DNA from: Paracoccus zeaxanthinifaciens ATCC 21588
Lineage (GTDB): Bacteria > Pseudomonadota > Alphaproteobacteria > Rhodobacterales > Rhodobacteraceae
DNA: 64,000 nt
Reading direction: 5' to 3'
NCBI RefSeq assembly: GCF_000420145.1
Contig: NZ_ATUJ01000015.1
Coordinates: forward strand, 1 to 64,000
The position numbers and the translations under genes are program-made. This document shows positions 45,887 through 54,518 of this stretch, piece by piece. The notes below the pieces were generated by a model. That model was given only the letters and a program-made list of their open reading frames with translations. It did no database searches and was not told the DNA's origin. The stretch's first letter is position 1. Each line of letters starts with the position of its first letter.

Positions 45887-47284
45887 TCAGGCCAGGGCAT
45901 AGGGCAGGGGACCGTCACGATCCTGTGGGATCCGCAGGGGCCTGTCCATCGGGGGAACGGACCGCTGGTGGCAGTCGGGCCGCGGGCAGATGCGGCAGGA
46001 AATGCCGATCGGCTCGAAGGCGCGGGGGCGGTTCAGGTCCAGCCCGTCGGCATAGACCATGCCCTCGGCCTCGCCGATCTCGACGCCCAGTCCGATGGCA
46101 AAGCGGCGGACCGGCGCGTTGAAGGCGCCCGCGTGCTTGGACACGTCGCGTGCCAGCAGAAGATAACGGATGCCGTCGGGCGTCTCGGCCAGCTGGCGCA
46201 GGAAGCGGCCCGGCTGCTCGAACGCCTGGTGGACGTTCCACAGCGGGCAGGCCCCGCCGAAGCGCGCGAATTGCAGGCGTGTCGCGGAATGGCGCTTGGT
46301 GATGGTGCCCGCCTGGTCGACGCGGACGAAGAAGAAGGGCACGCCCTTGGCGCCCGGACGCTGCATCGTGGACAGCCGATGCGCCACCTGTTCCAGCGAC
46401 GCCCCGAACAGATGCGCCAGCCGTTCTAGGTCGTGACGTTCGGCCCGCGCCGCCGCCAGGAACGCGCGATAGGGCATCAGCGCCGCCCCCGCGAAATAGT
46501 TGGCCATCCCGACGCGGGCGATTTCCCGCGCGGTGGGGCTGCGGAACCGCGCCAGGTCCAGCGTCGCCTCCAGCAGGTCGGACTGACGTTCCAGCGCGAC
46601 AAGATGCAGGATCTGGAACAGGCGGGTCGGGGGCTCTGCCGCCGCATTGACCAGCAGGGTCGCCCCCTCGCGGCGGAAGACGGAATTGGCGGGCAGTTCG
46701 GTCAGGCGGACCTCGATGCCGCGTTGGGCCAATGCCTCGACCGCAAGGGCCCAAGGGTCGCGGCGCTGGCCGTCGGGGCAGGCGAAGCGTTCCGCCGCGC
46801 GGTCCACCGCGTCGATATAGTTGTCGCAATAGTGGAAGAAGTCGCGCACCTCCTCCCAGGGCGTGGTCAGCGCGTTCTGGCCCGCAGCGCCGATGGCCTG
46901 GTCCAGCGCCGCCAGCCGTTCCTGGCCTTCGCGGTGCGCGCGATAGAGGTCGAGGAACGCGCGGGCCAGCACCGGCGCATTCGTCGCCGCCAGCCGCAGG
47001 TCGGCAAGGGGCGGGGCGGCGTCGAACAGCGGATCGGCCAGCGCCTCCTGCATGTCGATGACCATGCGTTCGGCGTCGCCCGCGGCAAGCGTGGTCAGGT
47101 CGATCCCGAATTCCTGCGCCAGCCGCAGCAGCGCGCCCGCGGAAATGGGGCGGTGGTTGTTCTCCATCTGAGACAGGTAGGGCAGCGACACCCCAAGCGT
47201 TTCGGCAAAACGCTTCTGCGTCAGACCTGCGCGCGCGCGTGTCTCGCGCAGCGCGGTCCCGGCATAGATCTTCTGCGTGGCCAT
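45887..47284 (-). CDS. ScfR-type (short-chain fatty acyl-CoA) XRE-family regulator
   Basis: The 465-aa protein has an N-terminal XRE helix-turn-helix (about 12-66: LRETRARAGLTQKRFAETLG, LPYLSQMENNHRPISAGALL), then the large domain of the ScfR/RamB/PrpR group with an ImmA/IrrE-like middle. The C-terminus holds clustered cysteines (CRICPRPDCHQR), possibly metal-binding. Family members such as PccR respond to propionyl-CoA-pathway metabolites and bind TTTGCAAA motifs. GGGGGACGGGG precedes the ATG. TTTGCAA sites lie immediately upstream, suggesting autoregulation. Confidence 0.85.
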   Translation of the reverse strand: MATQKIYAGTALRETRARAGLTQKRFAETLGVSLPYLSQMENNHRPISAGALLRLAQEFGIDLTTLAAGDAERMVIDMQEALADPLFDAAPPLADLRLAATNAPVLARAFLDLYRAHREGQERLAALDQAIGAAGQNALTTPWEEVRDFFHYCDNYIDAVDRAAERFACPDGQRRDPWALAVEALAQRGIEVRLTELPANSVFRREGATLLVNAAAEPPTRLFQILHLVALERQSDLLEATLDLARFRSPTAREIARVGMANYFAGAALMPYRAFLAAARAERHDLERLAHLFGASLEQVAHRLSTMQRPGAKGVPFFFVRVDQAGTITKRHSATRLQFARFGGACPLWNVHQAFEQPGRFLRQLAETPDGIRYLLLARDVSKHAGAFNAPVRRFAIGLGVEIGEAEGMVYADGLDLNRPRAFEPIGISCRICPRPDCHQRSVPPMDRPLRIPQDRDGPLPYALA

Positions 47285-47295
47285 CCCCGTCCCCC

Positions 47296-47324
47296 TTTGC
47301 AATCACCGTGATAGCGTTTGCAAA
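47296..47324. promoter_or_regulatory. Paired TTTGCAA(A/T) motifs upstream of scfR
   Basis: TTTGCAAT (47296-47303) and TTTGCAAA (47317-47324) start 21 bases apart, two helical turns, just before the regulator gene. TTTGCAAA is the motif reported for ScfR-type regulators, so this is a candidate autoregulatory site. Confidence 0.5.
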
Positions 47325-47342
47325 GGCCGCGCGGCAAGGGGA

Positions 47343-48542
47343 TCAGATCAGCGCCAGCTGTCTTTCGCGGCGCAGCACCCACATGATCGCCAGAAGCGAT
47401 CCGGCGGCGGATGCGACCATGATCGCCAGAAGCGGCTCGGGTCCGCTGCCCGGTTGCAGCAGCGCGCCCGCCAGCGCCGACAGGACCGCGCCGCCCGCGA
47501 CGGCCAGCGCCCCGCCAAGGCCCGATGCCGTGCCGGCCAGTTCCGGGCGCACGCTCATCATCCCGGCATTCGCGTTGGGCAGCACCATCCCGTTGCCCAA
47601 GCCCATGCAGGCGATCGCGCCGAAGAAGACGATGGGCTGCACGATCCCCGCCAGCGTCGCCAGCATCGAGGCCGACAGCGCGATCACGCAGATCACCGCG
47701 CCGATCAGGATCATCCGGTTCAGCCCCAGGATGCGCGAGTACCGCCCCGACAGGAAATTGCCCGTGACATAGCCGACCGAGGGGGCCGCGAACCAGTAGC
47801 CGACCTGCGCGGGCGTCAGGCCGAAGACCTGCGCCCCCACGAAGGGCGCCCCGCCCAGATAGGCGAAGAACGCCCCCGAGGACAGCGTGGCCGCCGCGCA
47901 ATATCCCCAGAACCGCTGCGACCGCGCCAGCGCGGGGTAATTCGCGATCTGCGCACGCAGGGGCAGGCCGCCGCCGCGCACCGTCTCGCCCATGTCTGTA
48001 AATGCCAGGATCAGCACGGCAAGGCCCAGAAGCCCCATCACGGTGAAGTTGGCGCGCCAGCCGAACAGCTCGTCCAGGACGCCGCCGAAGACGGGGGCCA
48101 TCATCGGCACCACCGCCATCCCCATCGTGACATAGCCCAGCATCGAGCCCGCCTTGTCCCCGTCGAACAGGTCACGGATCACCGCGCGGGGCACCAGCAT
48201 GCAGACCGTGATGACCGCCTGCGCCAGCCGGAAGGCCAGGAAGCTGCCCGCATCCTGCGCCGTCAGCGTCCCGATCGTCGCCAGCAGGAACAGCACCAGC
48301 CCCCAGATCACCACCGGCCTGCGCCCGAAGCGGTCGCTGATCGGTCCGCCCAGAAGCTGCAGCACCGCGCTGGCTCCGATATAGGCCGAGACCGACAGCT
48401 GCATCACCGCGTAATCCACGCCGAAATCCACCGCCATTCCGGGCAGCGAGGGCAGGAAGACGTTCATCGACAGCGCCGAGACGCCCGAAAGCGCGACAAG
48501 CGTCAGAAGATGCGGCGGCGTGCGGGTGGCTGGTCGTGACAT
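47343..48542 (-). CDS. Bcr/CflA-family multidrug efflux MFS transporter
   Basis: The 399-aa inner-membrane protein has 12 predicted membrane segments. The drug:proton antiporter signatures are visible: LPGMAVDFGVDYAVMQLSVSAY near residue 33, GGPISDRFGRRPVV (motif A, about 65-78) and RAVIRDLFDGDKAGSML (about 118-134). The Bcr/CflA subgroup exports drugs such as bicyclomycin or florfenicol; the substrate is not predictable. A perfect hairpin sits directly before its start codon. Confidence 0.88.
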   Translation of the reverse strand: MSRPATRTPPHLLTLVALSGVSALSMNVFLPSLPGMAVDFGVDYAVMQLSVSAYIGASAVLQLLGGPISDRFGRRPVVIWGLVLFLLATIGTLTAQDAGSFLAFRLAQAVITVCMLVPRAVIRDLFDGDKAGSMLGYVTMGMAVVPMMAPVFGGVLDELFGWRANFTVMGLLGLAVLILAFTDMGETVRGGGLPLRAQIANYPALARSQRFWGYCAAATLSSGAFFAYLGGAPFVGAQVFGLTPAQVGYWFAAPSVGYVTGNFLSGRYSRILGLNRMILIGAVICVIALSASMLATLAGIVQPIVFFGAIACMGLGNGMVLPNANAGMMSVRPELAGTASGLGGALAVAGGAVLSALAGALLQPGSGPEPLLAIMVASAAGSLLAIMWVLRRERQLALI

Positions 48543-48545
48543 GGA

Positions 48546-48576
48546 AGATCCCCGGCGCGGAGGGCACCGGGGATCT
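48546..48576 (-). promoter_or_regulatory. Hairpin abutting the MFS gene start
   Basis: AGATCCCCGG (48546-48555) and CCGGGGATCT (48567-48576) form a perfect ten-base stem with an 11-base loop in the dnaB-MFS gap. Four bases separate it from the MFS ATG, and the only G-rich Shine-Dalgarno-like sequence lies in one arm. It may be the dnaB terminator (no T-tract) or may mask the ribosome site. Confidence 0.5.
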
Positions 48577-48610
48577 GTCTAATCTGCATGACGTGCAAGC
48601 GCCAGCCTGC

Positions 48611-50095
48611 TCAGTCCCACTGGGTCTGGCGATCCTTGGCAAGGTTGCCGAAGCGGGTGAACTGCCCCTCGAAGGCCAGCTCGACCGTGCCAATGGGGCC
48701 GTGGCGCTGCTTGCCCAGGATCACCTCGGCCTTGCCGTGGACCTGTTCCATCACCTGCTGCCACTTGGCCATCGCGTCCAGATCGCTGTCGGACGGCTTC
48801 TCGCGTTCCTTGTAGTATTCCTCGCGGAAGACGAACATCACGATGTCGGCGTCCTGTTCGATCGAGCCGGATTCGCGAAGGTCGCTCAGCTGCGGGCGCT
48901 TGTCCTCGCGGCTCTCGACCTGACGCGACAGCTGGGACAGGGCGATGACGGGGATGTTCAGCTCCTTGGCGACGGCCTTGAGCCCTTGGGTGATCTCGGA
49001 CACCTCGTTGACGCGGCTGTCCTTGGCGGTCGCGGCCTTGAGCAGCTGAAGATAGTCCACCATCAGCACGTCCAGCCCATGCGTCCGCTTCAGCTTGCGC
49101 GCGCGGGCGGCCAGCTGGTTGATCGGCAGCGCGGGCGTGTCGTCGATATAGAGCGGACAGTTCTGCAGCGCATGGGCGGCCTCGACGAAGCGGCGGAACT
49201 CGGCCTCGTCCATGTTGCCCGAACGGATGCGTTCGGAAGGCACCTCGGCGGCCTCGGACAGGATCCGCGCGGCCAGCTGTTCGGCCGACATCTCCAGGCT
49301 GAAGAAGCCGACGACGCCGCCCTCGACGCTGCCATGCGTGCCGTCGGGCTTCTCGCCCAGCTTGTGCGCCTTGGCGATGTTGAAGGCGATGTTGGTCGCA
49401 AGCGAGGTCTTCCCCATCGAGGGACGACCGGCAAGGATCACGAGGTCCGAATTGTTCAGACCGCCCATCTTGGCGTCCAGGTCGACCAGCCCGGTGGAAA
49501 TCCCCGACAGCTTGCCGTCGCGCTGATAGGCGGCATTGGCGGCATGGACCGCGCCCGTCACCGCCTTGAGGAAGCTCTGGAAGCCGCGCTCGGCCACGCC
49601 CTGTTCGCCCAGCTTGTACAGAACCTGCTCGGCGGCCTTGATCTGTTCCTCGGCGTCGTCGTCCACCTCGACCGTCGAGGCGCGGGCGGCGATGTTCTGG
49701 CCCAGCTGCATCAGTTCGCGGCGCAGCGCGAATTCGCGGATCATCTGGGCATAGTCGCGCGCGGCATAGGCGCTGATCGCCGCCGCCGCGATCCGCGCCA
49801 GATAGGCCGGGCCGCCCAGCTCCTTCAGCCCCTCGTCGTTTTCCAGGAACGCCTTGATGGTGACGGGGCTGGCCAGCGCGTTCTTGCGGATGCGTTCGGC
49901 GCAGATCTCGTAGATGCGCGAATGGACGGGGTGGTAGAAATGCTCGGGCTTGATGATCTGGCTGACGCGGTCGAACACGTCGTTGTTGGTCAGCAGCGCA
50001 CCCAGAAGCTGCTGCTCGGCCTCGAGCGAGAAGGGAATGGCCGATTTCTCGGTCTCTTCGGTGTCTCCGGGAACGATTGCGCGAATTCCGCTCAT
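48611..50095 (-). CDS. dnaB: Replicative DNA helicase
   Basis: DnaB is the hexameric 5'-3' helicase of the replication fork. The 494-aa protein has an N-terminal primase-interacting domain (EAEQQLLGALLTNNDVFDRV, about 25-44) and a RecA-like C-terminal domain with Walker A GRPSMGKTS (near 220), Walker B LDVLMVDYLQLL, and ALSQLSRQVESREDKRPQLSDLRESG given around residue 400, including the arginine finger region. No intein is visible. A DnaA box lies ~95 bp upstream. Confidence 0.96.
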   Translation of the reverse strand: MSGIRAIVPGDTEETEKSAIPFSLEAEQQLLGALLTNNDVFDRVSQIIKPEHFYHPVHSRIYEICAERIRKNALASPVTIKAFLENDEGLKELGGPAYLARIAAAAISAYAARDYAQMIREFALRRELMQLGQNIAARASTVEVDDDAEEQIKAAEQVLYKLGEQGVAERGFQSFLKAVTGAVHAANAAYQRDGKLSGISTGLVDLDAKMGGLNNSDLVILAGRPSMGKTSLATNIAFNIAKAHKLGEKPDGTHGSVEGGVVGFFSLEMSAEQLAARILSEAAEVPSERIRSGNMDEAEFRRFVEAAHALQNCPLYIDDTPALPINQLAARARKLKRTHGLDVLMVDYLQLLKAATAKDSRVNEVSEITQGLKAVAKELNIPVIALSQLSRQVESREDKRPQLSDLRESGSIEQDADIVMFVFREEYYKEREKPSDSDLDAMAKWQQVMEQVHGKAEVILGKQRHGPIGTVELAFEGQFTRFGNLAKDRQTQWD

Positions 50096-50137
50096 GCCGA
50101 TCCTGCCTTTCGCGATCCTTGAAGGGTCGAATCTAGA

Positions 50138-50169
50138 CGAAAAGGGCGGGCCATGTAATCGGCCCGCCC
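50138..50169 (-). terminator. Terminator of the pyrC-pyrE operon
   Basis: Reading the minus strand, GGGCGGGCC and GGCCCGCCC (50161-50169 and 50144-50152) form a nine-base stem with an eight-base loop followed by TTTTCG. Confidence 0.88.
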
Positions 50170-50189
50170 AAGATTTCCGGTGGAAAGCC

Positions 50190-50198
50190 TGTGGATAA
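50190..50198 (-). promoter_or_regulatory. Perfect DnaA box upstream of dnaB
   Basis: TGTGGATAA on the plus strand is TTATCCACA on the minus strand, the strict DnaA consensus. It lies between the pyrE stop and its terminator, 95 bases upstream of the dnaB start. A single box can occur by chance. Confidence 0.45.
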
Positions 50199-50201
50199 AT
50201 T

Positions 50202-50873
50202 TCAGGCGTTGGCCTTCTGCCAGGCGCGCGGGTTCATCAGGAAGCTCTCGACCTCGTCAAGGGTGTCCTTGTCGAAGATCTCCTGCTCGCGGGCTTCGGC
50301 CAGCACGTCCCACCAGGTGCACAGGTGATGCAACGTCACGCCATGTTCGCCCAGGCGCTCGGTCGTTTCGGGGAAGATGCCATAGTAGAAGATGACCGCC
50401 GTATGCGCGCAGGTGGCGCCGGTGTCGCGGATGGCATCGACGAAGGACAGCTTGCTGCCCCCGTCCGTGGTCAGATCCTCGACCAGCAGGACGCGCTGGC
50501 CTTCGGTCATCGCACCCTCGATCCGGGCGTTGCGGCCGTAACCCTTGGGCTTCTTGCGGACATAGGTCATGGGCAGGGACAGACGCTCGGCCACCATGGC
50601 GGCGAAGGGGATGCCCGCGGTCTCGCCGCCCGCCACGTTGTCGAACGCCTCGAAGCCCGCATCGCGCATGACGGTCGCGGCCAGGAAATCCATCAGCGTC
50701 TGGCGCACGCGCGGGAAGCTGATGATCCGGCGGCAATCCACATAGGTCGGACCCTTGAGGCCCGACGCATAGGTGAAGGGCTCGGCCGCGTTGAAATCGA
50801 CGGCCTTGATCTCCAGCAGGGCGCGGGCGGTCAGGCGGGCGATCTCCTCGCGCGTGGGAAAGGTCAGGCTCAT
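50202..50873 (-). CDS. pyrE: Orotate phosphoribosyltransferase
   Basis: PyrE joins orotate to PRPP to give OMP in pyrimidine synthesis. The 223-aa protein has the PRPP-binding motif [14 protein letters not shown] (about 125-138), the catalytic-loop region [16 protein letters not shown], and an N-terminal YVDCRRI segment. The start at 50873 overlaps the pyrC stop (ATGA), so translation is coupled. Confidence 0.95.
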   Translation of the reverse strand: MSLTFPTREEIARLTARALLEIKAVDFNAAEPFTYASGLKGPTYVDCRRIISFPRVRQTLMDFLAATVMRDAGFEAFDNVAGGETAGIPFAAMVAERLSLPMTYVRKKPKGYGRNARIEGAMTEGQRVLLVEDLTTDGGSKLSFVDAIRDTGATCAHTAVIFYYGIFPETTERLGEHGVTLHHLCTWWDVLAEAREQEIFDKDTLDEVESFLMNPRAWQKANA

Positions 50874-51913
50874 GCGTCCTCCAGGTGCCAGTGAATGGGG
50901 AAGCCGGGGTCGAAGACGGTCACGACCTCGTCGCCGGCCTCGATCTGCGTCGGGTATTCGGCGGGGGTGTCGCGCTTCGTCAGGCGGATGCGATCCTCGG
51001 ACGGGGGCAGGCGGTAGAAGGCCGCGCCGTTGAGGCTGGTAAAGGCTTCCAGCCGGTCCAGTGCGCCGTCCTCTTCGAAGACATGGGCCAGGATCGACAT
51101 GGTGTTCGGGGCCGTGAAGCAGCCCGCGCAGCCGCAGGGCTGCAGCTTGGCGCTGTCGGCATGGGGGGCGCTGTCGGTGCCCAGGAAGAAGCGTGCCTCG
51201 CCGCTGGTCGCGGCCTCGCGCAGGGCCAGGCGGTGGGATTCGCGCTTGGCCACGGGCAGGCAGTAGTAATGCGGGCGGATGCCGCCTGCCAGGATGGCGT
51301 TGCGGTTGATCACCAGGTGATGGGTGGTGATCGTCGCGGCCAGATCGTCGCCGCCCGACCGCGCATAGGCCACCCCGTCCGAGGTGGTGATATGTTCCAT
51401 CACCACGCGCAGGCCCGGCGTGCGGCGGCGCAGAGGCTCCAGCACGCGGTCGATGAAGACGGCCTCGCGGTCGAAGATGTCGACCTGCGGATCGGTCACC
51501 TCGCCATGGACGCACAGCGTGACGCCCGCTTCGGCCATCGCCTCCAGCACGGGCTGGACGCGGTCGAAATCGGTCACGCCCGATGCGCTGTTGGTCGTGG
51601 CGCCTGCCGGGTACAGCTTGACCGCGCGGATGATGCCCGCCCGGAAGGCCGCGACGACATCGGCGGCATCCGTCGTGTCGGTCAGGTACAGCGTCATCTG
51701 CGGTTGAAGCGCCGCGCCCTCGGGCAGGGCGGCCAGGATCCGGTCGCGATAGGCCGCGGCCTGATCGCCGGTGACCACGGGGGGCACCAGGTTCGGCATG
51801 ATGATCGCGCGGCCGAAGCCGGCGGAATGGCGGGCAACGGCATTCAGCATCGCGCCGTCGCGCAGATGCAGGTGCCAGTCGTCGGGGCGGCGAAGGATCA
51901 GGCTGTTGGTCAT
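50870..51913 (-). CDS. pyrC: Dihydroorotase
   Basis: PyrC cyclises carbamoyl aspartate to dihydroorotate. The 347-aa type-II enzyme has the zinc motif [10 protein letters not shown] (His14, His16), the carboxylated Lys in [19 protein letters not shown] and GTDSAPH with further ligands. It forms an operon with pyrE. The 150-bp gap upstream holds the probable promoter. Confidence 0.96.
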   Translation of the reverse strand: MTNSLILRRPDDWHLHLRDGAMLNAVARHSAGFGRAIIMPNLVPPVVTGDQAAAYRDRILAALPEGAALQPQMTLYLTDTTDAADVVAAFRAGIIRAVKLYPAGATTNSASGVTDFDRVQPVLEAMAEAGVTLCVHGEVTDPQVDIFDREAVFIDRVLEPLRRRTPGLRVVMEHITTSDGVAYARSGGDDLAATITTHHLVINRNAILAGGIRPHYYCLPVAKRESHRLALREAATSGEARFFLGTDSAPHADSAKLQPCGCAGCFTAPNTMSILAHVFEEDGALDRLEAFTSLNGAAFYRLPPSEDRIRLTKRDTPAEYPTQIEAGDEVVTVFDPGFPIHWHLEDA

Positions 51914-51971
51914 GAGCTGCCTCTATACATGGCGGAACGTGGTTGTGAAGGCGCATCGTCGAATTTCGGAA

Positions 51972-51998
51972 ACCTTATCCCAAAGTGCCGGTTGTCAA
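51972..51998 (-). promoter_or_regulatory. Candidate pyrC promoter
   Basis: On the minus strand TTGACA (51998-51993) and TAAGGT (51977-51972) are separated by 15 bases, short of the preferred 17, about 60 bases before the pyrC ATG. Confidence 0.35.
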
Positions 51999-52063
51999 AG
52001 CGGTTGGCCCATCGCACCCTGCCGGATGGCGGCAGCGTGCCGGTATGATGAAAGGGTTCGGCA

Positions 52064-52375
52064 ATGCTTCCGATTTGGATTCCCGCGGCGCAGATGCGCC
52101 TGGCGCATCAGTTCACCAGGATCGCGATCGAATCGCAGGTCGTGATCGGCATGCGCATGGCGGGCATGATGGGCGTCATCGCCCAGGCCCCGGGCGAGCC
52201 CTTCCGCATGGTCGCCGAGAAGCAGGCCGCCGCGCAGGAATCCCTGTTCGCCATGGCCAAGGCCGGTCTGGGCGGCGCGTCGCCCGAGAGCATGATGGCT
52301 GCGGGTTTGCGCCCCTATGGCCGCAGGACGCGGGCGAACTCGCGCAGGTTGACCGCGCCCCGCGCGCGGCGCTGA
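52064..52375 (+). CDS. Hypothetical Met/Ala-rich small protein
   Basis: The 103-aa product has a helical, Met- and Ala-rich centre (ESQVVIGMRMAGMMGVIAQ, then FRMVAEKQAAAQESLFAMAKAGL) and a basic Arg-rich tail. Similar small proteins in Rhodobacterales carry the arbitrary database name antifreeze protein and look phasin-like; the real function is unknown. AAAGGG eight bases before the ATG supports the start. It stands between divergent pyrC and the SDR gene. Confidence 0.6.
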   Translation: MLPIWIPAAQMRLAHQFTRIAIESQVVIGMRMAGMMGVIAQAPGEPFRMVAEKQAAAQESLFAMAKAGLGGASPESMMAAGLRPYGRRTRANSRRLTAPRARR

Positions 52376-52406
52376 TCGCGCAGGAACCAGCGCGGCGGGG
52401 CCCGCA

Positions 52407-52424
52407 TTGGTTTTGTGCAACCAA
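52407..52424. promoter_or_regulatory. Palindrome TTGGTT-TTGTGC-AACCAA before the SDR gene
   Basis: A perfect six-base inverted repeat with a six-base centre lies 20 bases before the SDR start codon and next to an AT-rich AAATAATT. It is an operator candidate with no known regulator. Confidence 0.35.
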
Positions 52425-52444
52425 ATAATTCCAAGGGGGCTGTC

Positions 52445-53194
52445 ATGCAAACCGCCATCGTCACCGGTGCCGCGCAGGGGATCGGTCGCGGCATCGTCAC
52501 GCGCCTTCGCCAGGACGGCTGGCGCGTCGCCGCACTGGATCTCGACGCCGAAGCGCTGGCCGAGCTGCCCGAGGACCCGCATCTTCTGCCCGTCGAATGC
52601 GATGTCGGCGACGAGGATGCCGTCGCCCGCGCTATGACGCGGGTGGGGGATTGGCTGCAGGGGGCGGGGCTGGACCTGCTGGTGTCGAATGCGGGCATCG
52701 CCAACCCGGTCAGCGGCCCGATCGAGCGTCTGTCGCTGTCGGAGTGGCGCGCGTGGCAAGATAGTCACGTGACGGGGGCCTTTCTGGTCGTCCGTGCCTG
52801 CGTGCCGCTGCTGCGCAAGGCGCAGGGCAGCATCGTGACGATGGCCTCGACCCGCGCGTTGCAGTCCGAACCCGATTGCGAGGCTTATGCCGCGGCCAAG
52901 GGTGCGCTTCTGTCGATGACCCATGCGTTGGCGGTCAGCCTTGGGCCGGATATCCGCGCCAACTGCATCCTTCCGGGCTGGATCGAGACCGGCCCTTGGC
53001 AGAAGGCCGCGAACCGGACCGATCCCGATCACGGCACGCGCGACAAGGCGCAGCATCCGGTCGGGCGCGTGGGACGGGTCGACGATATCGCGGGGCTGGT
53101 CACGTGGCTGGCCTCGGATCAGGCGGGCTTCGTCACGGGGCAGCGTTTCGTGGTCGATGGGGGCATGACGACCAAGATGATCTATGCCGAATAG
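52445..53194 (+). CDS. Short-chain dehydrogenase/reductase
   Basis: The 249-aa NAD(P)-dependent oxidoreductase has the cofactor loop TGAAQGIGRG (7-16), the NAG-type motif LVSNAGIANP, the catalytic Tyr/Lys in EAYAAAKGAL (about Tyr147, Lys151) and an upstream catalytic Ser in the MASTRALQSE region. The C-terminal PVGRVGRVDDIAGLVTWLASDQAGFVTGQ, seen across ~205-233, is typical of classical SDRs. The substrate is unknown. AAGGGGG precedes the ATG at 52445; a GTG at 52415 is less likely. Confidence 0.88.
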   Translation: MQTAIVTGAAQGIGRGIVTRLRQDGWRVAALDLDAEALAELPEDPHLLPVECDVGDEDAVARAMTRVGDWLQGAGLDLLVSNAGIANPVSGPIERLSLSEWRAWQDSHVTGAFLVVRACVPLLRKAQGSIVTMASTRALQSEPDCEAYAAAKGALLSMTHALAVSLGPDIRANCILPGWIETGPWQKAANRTDPDHGTRDKAQHPVGRVGRVDDIAGLVTWLASDQAGFVTGQRFVVDGGMTTKMIYAE

Positions 53195-53203
53195 GCAATG
53201 AAG

Positions 53204-53229
53204 AAGGCCCCCGTTTCCGGGGGCCTTTT
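53204..53229. terminator. Bidirectional terminator between the SDR gene and gap
   Basis: AAGGCCCCCG (53204-53213) pairs with CGGGGGCCTT (53218-53227) over a TTTC loop, then TTC. The left arm and its flank (ATGAAGAAGGCCCCCG) are identical to those of the ggt-acnA terminator. Confidence 0.9.
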
Positions 53230-53233
53230 CGCA

Positions 53234-54235
53234 TCAGATGAGCTTGCCCATCGCGACGGCGGTATCCGCCATGCGGTTCGAGAAGCCCCACTCGTTGTCG
53301 TACCAGGTCAGAATGCGGCACATGCGGCCTTCCATCACCTTGGTCTGATCCATGTGGAAGATCGAGCTGTGCGGGTCGTGGTTGAAGTCGGTCGAGACCA
53401 GCGCTTCCTCGGTATAGCCCAGCACGCCCTTCAGCGGGCCGTCGGCGGCCGCCTTGATGGCCGCGTTGATCTCCTCGACGGTGGTGTCGCGGGCGGCTTC
53501 GAAGGTCAGGTCGACGACCGAGACGTTCGGCGTCGGCACGCGGATGGCGACGCCGTCCAGCTTGCCCTTCAGTTCCGGCAGAACCAGGCCCACGGCCTTG
53601 GCGGCACCGGTCGAGGTCGGGATCATCGACAGCGCCGCGGCGCGGGCGCGGTACAGATCCTTGTGCATCGTGTCCAGCGTCGGCTGGTCGCCGGTATAGC
53701 TGTGGATGGTGGTCATGAAGCCGCGGCTGATGCCGATGGCGTCGTTCAGGACCTTGGCCACGGGCGACAGGCAGTTGGTGGTGCAGCTGGCGTTCGACAC
53801 GACCAGGTCGTCCGAGGTCAGCGTGTCGTCGTTGACGCCGAAGACGATGGTCTTGTCGGCATTTTCGCCGGGCGCCGAGATCAGCACGCGCTTGGCGCCG
53901 GTCGACAGGTGCGGCTGCACCTTTTCCTTCGAGGCGAAGATGCCGGTGCATTCCATGATGACGTCGACATCGCCCCAGGGCAGTTCGGCCGGGTTGCGGA
54001 TGGCGGTGACCTTGATCGGGCCGCGGCCCACGTCGATCGTGTCGCCGTCGACCTTCACCTCGGCGGGGAAGCGGCCGTGGACCGAGTCGTAGCGAAGCAG
54101 ATGGGCGTTCGTCTCGACCGGGCCGAGATCGTTGATGGCGACGACCTCGATGTCGGTGCGGCCCGATTCGATGATGCCACGCAGGACATTGCGTCCGATG
54201 CGACCGAAACCGTTGATGGCGACCTTGACTGCCAT
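53234..54235 (-). CDS. gap: Type I glyceraldehyde-3-phosphate dehydrogenase
   Basis: This glycolytic/gluconeogenic enzyme uses NAD+ and phosphate. The 333-aa protein has the NAD-binding [14 protein letters not shown] (7-20), Asp36 in VAINDLG favouring NAD+, the catalytic Cys151 in [12 protein letters not shown], and the C-terminal [20 protein letters not shown] precedes the start. A 47-aa gene lies directly upstream on the same strand. Confidence 0.97.
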   Translation of the reverse strand: MAVKVAINGFGRIGRNVLRGIIESGRTDIEVVAINDLGPVETNAHLLRYDSVHGRFPAEVKVDGDTIDVGRGPIKVTAIRNPAELPWGDVDVIMECTGIFASKEKVQPHLSTGAKRVLISAPGENADKTIVFGVNDDTLTSDDLVVSNASCTTNCLSPVAKVLNDAIGISRGFMTTIHSYTGDQPTLDTMHKDLYRARAAALSMIPTSTGAAKAVGLVLPELKGKLDGVAIRVPTPNVSVVDLTFEAARDTTVEEINAAIKAAADGPLKGVLGYTEEALVSTDFNHDPHSSIFHMDQTKVMEGRMCRILTWYDNEWGFSNRMADTAVAMGKLI

Positions 54236-54311
54236 GGGTACCCCTCCTGAGCAGATGACGGTTGGCTTCCTCTAGCGTGACGGCAGGGGCGATGCAAACG
54301 CCCAGAGCCGT

Positions 54312-54455
54312 TCAGCGCCAGAAGCTGAGATATTCGATGAAGCGGTCAAGCGTCCGCGCGGCCGTCAGGGGCAGCAGGCCGTCGAACCAGGTCGCGTCGA
54401 TGGCGAAGGTTGCGGCGATCAGCAGGACAAGGGCGAAGGCGATCTTGTTCGTCAT
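54312..54455 (-). CDS. Small single-pass membrane protein upstream of gap
   Basis: A 47-aa frame with GAGG six bases before its ATG. It has one hydrophobic segment (about 5-20, IAFALVLLIAATFAID), a short loop, and an amphipathic tail ending in IEYLSFWR. Similar short proteins occur next to gap genes in related bacteria, as far as I recall, which supports it being real. Function unknown. It is 76 bases from the gap start codon and probably co-transcribed. Confidence 0.65.
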   Translation of the reverse strand: MTNKIAFALVLLIAATFAIDATWFDGLLPLTAARTLDRFIEYLSFWR

Positions 54456-54518
54456 CAGGACCTCGGGGCTTGACGCCGCCTTATCGCGCGGGGCGCGCGG
54501 GGGGACAAGCCTTCGGCG

